From: Candidatus Scatomorpha stercorigallinarum
GTDB taxonomy: Bacteria; Bacillota_A; Clostridia; Oscillospirales; Oscillospiraceae
Direction of reading: 5' to 3'
NCBI GenBank assembly: GCA_018713375.1
Contig: DVOV01000103.1
Location: 1 to 11,116 of the forward strand
DNA length: 11,116 bases
A model generated the notes under the pieces. That model saw only the letters and a list, made by a program, of their open reading frames with translations. It made no database searches and had not been told where the DNA came from. The position numbers and the translations under genes were made by a program. Numbering within the stretch: the stretch's first letter is position 1; each line of letters begins with the position of its first letter. This document shows, piece by piece, positions 6,153 through 11,116 of the stretch.

Positions 6153-7652
6153 GTGAAATATAAGACACTGGGCGCGGCAATGGCGGCGCTGGTGCTGCTG
6201 TGCGCGCTGGCCGCCACCGCCGTGGAGGCGCAGGAGGGGCCCTACCGCGTGCACCAGCACCTGGAAGCGCGCTCGCCGGACGCCGGCTGCGGCTGCGACG
6301 GGACGGAGCTGTGCACACATCTGCCGCTGGTGGTCATCGACACGGGCGGCGCGGAGATACCGGGGATCGCCCTGGCGTCCGACGGGACGCCGCTGGCGGA
6401 GAGCGACACGGAGTATGAATACACCGACGTTACGCTGGCGGAGGACGGGAGCAAGACCATTGCCTGCGAGGTGCGGGTGGTGGACCACCGCGACGCGAAC
6501 AACCACCCCGGCGACGAGCCCACGCTTGAGACCGCGGCCCAGATACGCATCCGCGGCAACACCTCCCGTTTGCACGACAAAAAGGGCTATCTGCTTAGAA
6601 CCACGAAGGATGACGGACTGGCCAAAAGGGACGTGGAGATGCTGGGCATGGACGCACACGACGAGTGGGCGCTGCATGGGCCCTATCTCGACAAGAGCAT
6701 GATGCGCAACTACATGTGGTACAACATCGCCGGCGAGATCATGGATTACGCCCCCAATGCCCGTTTCTGCGAGGTCATCCTCAACGGCGAGTACCAGGGG
6801 CTCTATGTAATGGTGGAGACCATCACCAACGGCGAGGGATGCCGGCTCAACATGACCTACCCGGAAAACGACAGACAGGCCGAGGTGAGCTATGTCGTCA
6901 GGCTGGACCGCGGCAGCAGTACCACCATAAAGAACATTAACACCTTCAGCATGTACACCCTGCGCACGCTCAACGCGATAGACATCGTATATCCCGGCCT
7001 CTCCAACCTCACCCCGGAGCGGGCGGAGTATATAAAGGACGATGTGTCTGCCTACGAAAAGAGCATCTACTCCTTCGATTACAACACTGAGCCCTACGCT
7101 TGGTGGAACTACGCCGACACGGAAAACATAGCGGATTACTACCTGATAAACGAGTTTACCTGCAACTACGACGTCGGAGGGCGTTCCACCTATCTCTACA
7201 AGGATATGCGCGGCAAATACAAGATGGTCATCTGGGATATGAACTCCAGCTGCGATAACTTTCACGACTCATATATGAATCCTCAGGGCCTGCACCTTCA
7301 GGCAATAACCTGGTTCGTCATGTACATGAGGGATCCGGGCTTTGTGGATCAGGTCATCGAGCGATACCGGGAGCTGCGAGAGACCGTCCTCAGCGATGAG
7401 TACATGCTTTCGTACATAGACGACGTGGTCGAGTACATAGCCACGGCGGTGGAGAGGAATTTCGAGGTATGGGGCTATTCGTTTGAGGATTACCGGCCCC
7501 TCGACCCTGACAAGCGCAACCCCGACAGCTTTGAGGAGGCCGTTGACCAGCTCAAGGAGTTCTGCGTCGAGCGCGGCGAATGGCTGGACGAGAACATAGA
7601 GGCTCTGCGCCAGTACGGCCACTACTCGGCCAACAAGAAGTACAACCATTGA
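6153..7652 (+). CDS. Secreted CotH-family kinase-like protein
   Basis: 499 residues starting at GTG. The N-terminus is a signal peptide (Lys2 and Lys4, hydrophobic 6-23) with a likely signal peptidase I site after V24-E25-A26. A short Cys/His-bearing stretch follows (C46, C48, C54, H56). CotH landmarks: IRIRGNTS (131-138), DEWALHGPYLDKSMMRN (170-186), EVILNGEYQGLYVMVE (207-222), NEFTCNYD (333-340) and VIWDMNSSCDN (359-369). CotH proteins are extracytoplasmic protein kinases in spore-coat assembly and elsewhere. Asp340 and Asp362 are spaced about as the two essential Asp of Bacillus CotH; the second Asp of the common WDxD form is Asn364 here. GTG at 6153 gives a proper signal peptide with AAAGGGGG upstream; open codons to 6114 would add a charged extension. 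The substrate is unknown; neighbouring surface proteins are candidates. Confidence 0.88.
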   Translation: MKYKTLGAAMAALVLLCALAATAVEAQEGPYRVHQHLEARSPDAGCGCDGTELCTHLPLVVIDTGGAEIPGIALASDGTPLAESDTEYEYTDVTLAEDGSKTIACEVRVVDHRDANNHPGDEPTLETAAQIRIRGNTSRLHDKKGYLLRTTKDDGLAKRDVEMLGMDAHDEWALHGPYLDKSMMRNYMWYNIAGEIMDYAPNARFCEVILNGEYQGLYVMVETITNGEGCRLNMTYPENDRQAEVSYVVRLDRGSSTTIKNINTFSMYTLRTLNAIDIVYPGLSNLTPERAEYIKDDVSAYEKSIYSFDYNTEPYAWWNYADTENIADYYLINEFTCNYDVGGRSTYLYKDMRGKYKMVIWDMNSSCDNFHDSYMNPQGLHLQAITWFVMYMRDPGFVDQVIERYRELRETVLSDEYMLSYIDDVVEYIATAVERNFEVWGYSFEDYRPLDPDKRNPDSFEEAVDQLKEFCVERGEWLDENIEALRQYGHYSANKKYNH

Positions 7653-7659
7653 CGCTGCC

Positions 7660-7668
7660 GGAGGTGAT
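7660..7668 (+). promoter_or_regulatory. Strong ribosome binding site deciding a TTG start
   Basis: GGAGGTGAT is fully complementary to the anti-Shine-Dalgarno end of 16S rRNA and lies 5 nt before TTG at 7674. The nearby ATG at 7667 is in another frame, and the next in-frame Met codons would cut into the membrane anchor, so the TTG is very likely the true start. Confidence 0.8.
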
Positions 7669-7673
7669 GCGCG

Positions 7674-9944
7674 TTGAAAAAGTTCATACTCGGCGTCTGC
7701 ATCATCATACTGTGCCTCTTCATGGGCTTTTACGCCTATTACGTGATGGGTATGTACGTCAATGTCGATCCCGGTGCGCCTGTGACGACCTTCATGAAAA
7801 CTGACGAGGACACCATATACATGGAGCGCGGCGGGGAATACGTCCCCTTTGAGATACGCGGCGTGAACATGGGCGTGGGCATCCCCGGCGAGTGGGCCAC
7901 GGACTACGCCATAGATGCGGAGACATACAAGCGCTGGTTCGGCTACATCCAGGAGCTGGGCGCCAACACCCTCCGCGTCTACACCATCCTGCAGGACGAC
8001 TTCTACAACGCCTTTTACGAGTACAACACGGCCCGTGAGGCGGCGGGGGAGGAGCCGCTGTGGCTCATCCACGGCGTCTGGGTCAACGATTACGTGCAGT
8101 TTTCCCACCGCGACGCCTATGACGACGATTTCCTCCAGACCCTGCTGGAGGACAGCCGGACGCTGGTGGACATCCTCCACGGCGAGCGCGTGCTCTCCCT
8201 CGGCCGCGGCCTGGGCTCCGGCAGCTACCGGAACGACGTGTCGCGCTGGGTGATCGGCTACATACTGGGCGTGGAGTGGGAGGACGTGACGGTGGCCTAC
8301 ACCGACCATAAATATCCGGAGCGCAGTTCCTACCAGGGCGAATACATGGTCACCACCGCCGACGCCACCCCCTTCGAGGCCATGCTGGCGCGGGTCGGGG
8401 ACAATATCATCGAGTACGAGACCACCCGCTACAAGCAGCAGCGGCTGGTGGCCTTTTCCAACTGGCCCACCACGGATCCCTTCTATTACTCCCCGGCCAC
8501 CACGTTCTACCGCAGCAAATACTCCTCCATAAACGTCGAGAACATCACGCCCACCGAGAAGTTCATCTCCGGCTATTTCGCCTCCTACCACGTTTACCCC
8601 TATTACCCGGACTACCTCGAGCTCGACATGGAGGCGGCCGCCTACCGGGAGGAGGACCTGATAGAGGCTTACGGCGAAAGCCGCTATGAGAACATCCTCA
8701 AAGTCATCTCCAACATGGGCGCCGCCGACATTTACAGCTACATCGGCGAGAGCGATTACTACGACTCCAAGGGCCGCCTGAACACCTACCGTGCCTATCT
8801 CAGCGCGCTCAACAACTTCCACAACATCCCCGTCGTGATTTCCGAGTACGGCGTCACCACGGGCCGCGGCATGGCCCAGGTCGATAGAAACACGAACCGC
8901 AACCAGGGGCACATGACCGAGCAGGAGCAGGGGCAGGCCATTATCGACTGCTATGAGGACATCATGGACACCGGCAGCGCCGGCAGCTGCGTGTTCACCT
9001 GGCAGGACGAGTGGTTCAAGCGCACCTGGAACACCATGCACGCCGTGGACCTGGACAATACGCCCTACTGGAGCGACTACCAGACCAACGAGCAGTACTT
9101 CGGCCTGCTCACCTTTGACCCCGGCGAGGACGAGAGCGTCTGCTATGTGGACGGCGACGGCTCCGAGTGGGACGGAGGGGACGTGGTGATCGCGGACGGG
9201 GAGGCGAGCCTCTCCATGAAGTACGACGAGAAGTTCATCTACTTCTACCTGGACGGCGTGGACGCGCGCTCCGAGACGCTGTATATACCCATCGACACCA
9301 CGCCCAAGACCGGCAGCACATACTGCCAGAACTACGGCCTCAACTTCTCGCGCCCCTGCGACTTCGTCATCTGCATAGACGGCGAGGACAACAGCCGCGT
9401 GCTCGTGCAGGAGCGGTATGAGGTGATACGGGCCATGTTCAGCGAGGAGTATTACAAGCTCAACGCCTATTTTGCGGGCACCATCCCGTATGCGGATACG
9501 CCGGTGTTCAGGAAGATATCCCTGCCGCTCATCCTGGAAAACCTGTTGCCCCCCGCCGACAAGAGCCTACCCCTCGGCGAGCGCTACGAGACCGGGGTGC
9601 TCCGCTACGGCAACGCCAACCCGCAGGCGGAGGACTTCGACTCACTGGCCGACTTCTGCTTCACGGACGATGGCGGCGTGGAGATACGCATCCCCTGGCA
9701 GCTGCTGAACTTTGCCAACCCCTCGGAGATGATGATACACGACGACTACTACGAGCACTACGGCATCGAGTACATACACATCGACGAGATGTACGTGGGC
9801 TTCTCCCGCGGGGACGGGGACGGCTGGCGCATACCGATGGCCGCCTTCCCGCTCGAGGGCTGGGGGACGGACGTCACCTATCACGAGCGGCTGAAGCGCT
9901 CGTACTACATCCTGCAGGAATACTGGGCGGGGCTGGACGGCTGA
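7674..9944 (+). CDS. Membrane-anchored TIM-barrel glycoside-hydrolase-like protein with C-terminal beta-domain
   Basis: 756 residues from a TTG start. MKK plus a hydrophobic stretch (4-27) with no good cleavage site gives an N-terminal anchor and an outside body. Residues about 55-475 resemble a clan GH-A (GH2/GH5-like) barrel: FEIRGVNMG opens it, ANTLRVYTI (97-105) is the usual strand-2 motif, ILGVEWED (197-204) puts Glu201 at a plausible acid/base position, VISEYGV (388-394) puts Glu391 at the nucleophile position, and FTWQDEWFKRTW (441-452) follows with aromatic residues. From about 485 a second domain starting CYVDGDGSEWDGG looks like a carbohydrate-binding or DOMON-type beta-sandwich (CBM9-like, tentative). 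It probably trims or remodels a surface glycan, perhaps one made by genes further downstream. Family number not assignable by eye; catalytic residues are inferred from position only. Confidence 0.75.
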   Translation: MKKFILGVCIIILCLFMGFYAYYVMGMYVNVDPGAPVTTFMKTDEDTIYMERGGEYVPFEIRGVNMGVGIPGEWATDYAIDAETYKRWFGYIQELGANTLRVYTILQDDFYNAFYEYNTAREAAGEEPLWLIHGVWVNDYVQFSHRDAYDDDFLQTLLEDSRTLVDILHGERVLSLGRGLGSGSYRNDVSRWVIGYILGVEWEDVTVAYTDHKYPERSSYQGEYMVTTADATPFEAMLARVGDNIIEYETTRYKQQRLVAFSNWPTTDPFYYSPATTFYRSKYSSINVENITPTEKFISGYFASYHVYPYYPDYLELDMEAAAYREEDLIEAYGESRYENILKVISNMGAADIYSYIGESDYYDSKGRLNTYRAYLSALNNFHNIPVVISEYGVTTGRGMAQVDRNTNRNQGHMTEQEQGQAIIDCYEDIMDTGSAGSCVFTWQDEWFKRTWNTMHAVDLDNTPYWSDYQTNEQYFGLLTFDPGEDESVCYVDGDGSEWDGGDVVIADGEASLSMKYDEKFIYFYLDGVDARSETLYIPIDTTPKTGSTYCQNYGLNFSRPCDFVICIDGEDNSRVLVQERYEVIRAMFSEEYYKLNAYFAGTIPYADTPVFRKISLPLILENLLPPADKSLPLGERYETGVLRYGNANPQAEDFDSLADFCFTDDGGVEIRIPWQLLNFANPSEMMIHDDYYEHYGIEYIHIDEMYVGFSRGDGDGWRIPMAAFPLEGWGTDVTYHERLKRSYYILQEYWAGLDG

Positions 9945-9965
9945 CCGCCGGGAAGGAGGCGCGCC

Positions 9966-11102
9966 GTGGGCGCGGAGGTACTGCTATACGGCTACGGGAT
10001 CGTGTGCCTGAGCATGCTGGTGTTCAACGTGATATACAGCCTGCACCTGCGCGCGGACGACCGGCGCACGCAGAAGCGGGTGGAGGTCATCCAACGGCAG
10101 GCGGAGGGGCAGCTGGAAGGACTGCGCGCTGATGTACATCAGCCGCTCCAGGCCAGCCATCTGGCCTGGATGAGGCGCCGGCTGGCGCGCATAAGCTACC
10201 TGCTGGCCTTCGACCGCTTCCTGGATGAGCAGGACACGGAAGAGCCGGCCGTCCGCGAATACCTGCGGCAGCTGCAGCCGGTGTTCCTCTATCTCTCCAC
10301 GGTCTACTGGAAGCGGGAGGACACGCAGGCGGCCTATTACTGCCACTTCCTGGCACGGCACCGCCTGCAGCGGCACATGGAGCTGGACCAGGTGCAGCGG
10401 GTGGTGCTCTCCTATCTGAAAAAGGACAGCCTCTATTGCCGGCTGAACGCGCTCAAGGCCCTGTGCAGCTTCGGCAGCCCGGAGGTGCTGGGCGATGCGC
10501 TGGAGGAGCTGAGCCGCGACGGCGGCAGCCAGCTGCACGAAAAAATGGTCACCGAGGCGCTGCTCAGCTATACGGGCAGCGCGAAGGCGCTCATCGAGCT
10601 GCTGTGGCGGCGCTTCGAGCGCTTTTCGGCGCAGATACAGCGCGCGGTGCTGGACTACATACGCTTCCAGAGCGGGGACTACAAGCCGCAGATGGAGGAG
10701 ATACTGCGCGACGGCGGGCGCGACAAGGAGCTGCGCCTGGCCGCCATACGCTATTTCGGGCGCTATCCCGACGAGGGCGTGCGCGGCGTGCTGCTGGGTT
10801 TTGTCCGCAGCGGCGACGCCCTGCAGTGGGAGTATGCGGCCATCGCCGCCACGGCCCTGGCGCGCTACCCGGGACAGGACGTGGTGGACGCGCTGATGGG
10901 CGCCATGCACAGCTCCAACTGGTACGTGCGCTACAACGCCTCCGCCAGCCTGGAGGCCCACGGCCTCAGCTATGAGGGCATGATGGACATACTCGCCGGC
11001 GACGACCGCTACGCGCGGGAGATGCTCAACTACCGGCTGGAATCCCGGCGGCTGCAGCGCAGCGCGGCCGCGCCGCGCGAAAAGGAGGCGGTGGGCGTAT
11101 GA
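9966..11102 (+). CDS. Membrane-anchored HEAT-repeat protein
   Basis: 378 residues starting at GTG with GGAAGGAGG about 7 nt upstream. One hydrophobic helix (about 5-26) is followed by a charged, probably coiled segment (27-60) and an all-helical body. From about 145 on the pattern is of HEAT/PBS-lyase-like repeats: RLNALKALCSFGSPEVLGDAL, then KMVTEALLSY, RLAAIRYFGRYPDEGVRGVLL, YAAIAATALARYPGQDVVDALM and VRYNASASLEAHGLSYEGMM. The short cytosolic side before the helix and the positive residues after it make a cytosolic location of the solenoid more likely. No catalytic motif is seen, so a scaffold that brings partners to the membrane is the best guess. It overlaps the next gene by 4 nt, implying tight coupling to it. 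Confidence 0.8.
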   Translation: MGAEVLLYGYGIVCLSMLVFNVIYSLHLRADDRRTQKRVEVIQRQAEGQLEGLRADVHQPLQASHLAWMRRRLARISYLLAFDRFLDEQDTEEPAVREYLRQLQPVFLYLSTVYWKREDTQAAYYCHFLARHRLQRHMELDQVQRVVLSYLKKDSLYCRLNALKALCSFGSPEVLGDALEELSRDGGSQLHEKMVTEALLSYTGSAKALIELLWRRFERFSAQIQRAVLDYIRFQSGDYKPQMEEILRDGGRDKELRLAAIRYFGRYPDEGVRGVLLGFVRSGDALQWEYAAIAATALARYPGQDVVDALMGAMHSSNWYVRYNASASLEAHGLSYEGMMDILAGDDRYAREMLNYRLESRRLQRSAAAPREKEAVGV

Positions 11103-11116
11103 GCACGCGGGACTAT
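11099..11116 (+). CDS. Start of a further operon gene (only six codons visible)
   Basis: ATG at 11099 overlaps the HEAT gene stop as ATGA, and AAAAGGAGG lies about 12 nt upstream. Only MSTRDY is visible, too little to identify a family. By position (translationally coupled to a membrane scaffold, in a locus with a glycoside-hydrolase-like protein and a cyclase) a glycosyltransferase is a reasonable guess, but this is inference from context only. Confidence 0.6.

Noticed and set aside
6153..6230. Lipoprotein signal in the CotH-like protein (Cys17)
   Set aside because: The residues before Cys17 are V-L-L, not a normal lipobox, and a good signal peptidase I site (V-E-A) follows at 24-26.
4312..6318. 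A 668-codon open frame on the minus strand (and similar ones at 1238-2809, 3321-4802, 7269-9041 and 9984-10961)
   Set aside because: They lie opposite genes with clear families, are low-complexity Arg/Ala/His/Val-rich, have no ribosome binding sites and span gene boundaries; they are by-products of high GC.
1..11116. tRNA, rRNA, CRISPR array, insertion sequence or phage features
   Set aside because: No regularly spaced repeats, transposase or integrase motifs, or tRNA-like cloverleaf segments were noticed on either strand.

Overview
The window looks like chromosomal DNA from a GC-rich, Gram-positive anaerobe of the Clostridia (Firmicutes). The reasons are strong Shine-Dalgarno sites, short operon spacings, GTG and TTG starts, frequent ATA codons despite high GC, clostridial-type family combinations (MalY/PatB C-S lyase, small nitroreductase, sirohaem/4Fe-4S reductase), and a VTC / DUF4956 / CotH cluster of a kind I associate with clostridia. 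I see no outer-membrane protein. Genus cannot be assigned from sequence alone.

Left third (1-3054): short independent transcription units. A sirohaem/4Fe-4S reductase-like gene (partial, minus strand) and a small P-loop kinase-like gene (minus) each have a promoter. The kinase gene is divergent from a MalY/PatB-type aminotransferase-fold C-S lyase (plus). The lyase converges on a nitroreductase (minus), and both appear to share a bidirectional terminator at 2499-2527. Three minus-strand promoters share a TTGCC-type -35 box with exactly 17 bp to the -10.

Middle (3055-3359): a regulatory region of about 300 bases with no gene. It holds the nitroreductase promoter and, facing right, a 20-bp AT-rich dyad, a near-consensus promoter (TTGTCA-17-TATACT) and a leader of about 155 nt. 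The leader has two terminator-like hairpins made from repeated AAAGCCG / GGCTTTT segments.

Right two thirds (3360-11116): one tight plus-strand operon that continues past the edge. In order it encodes a cytosolic two-PAS-like GGDEF diguanylate cyclase, a bare VTC-type polyphosphate polymerase domain, a DUF4956 membrane protein, a secreted CotH-family kinase-like protein, a membrane-anchored TIM-barrel glycoside-hydrolase-like protein with a C-terminal beta-domain, a membrane-anchored HEAT-repeat protein, and the first codons of a further gene overlapping by ATGA. Gaps are 22, 18, 47, 21, 21 and -4 nt.

Interpretation (inference): the operon looks like a cell-surface system in which c-di-GMP signalling, polyphosphate chemistry, extracellular phosphorylation and polysaccharide handling are combined, probably an exopolysaccharide/matrix or envelope-modification locus. 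The genes immediately downstream, outside the window, would decide this; a glycosyltransferase and a transporter, for example of the PelF/PelG type, would support it.
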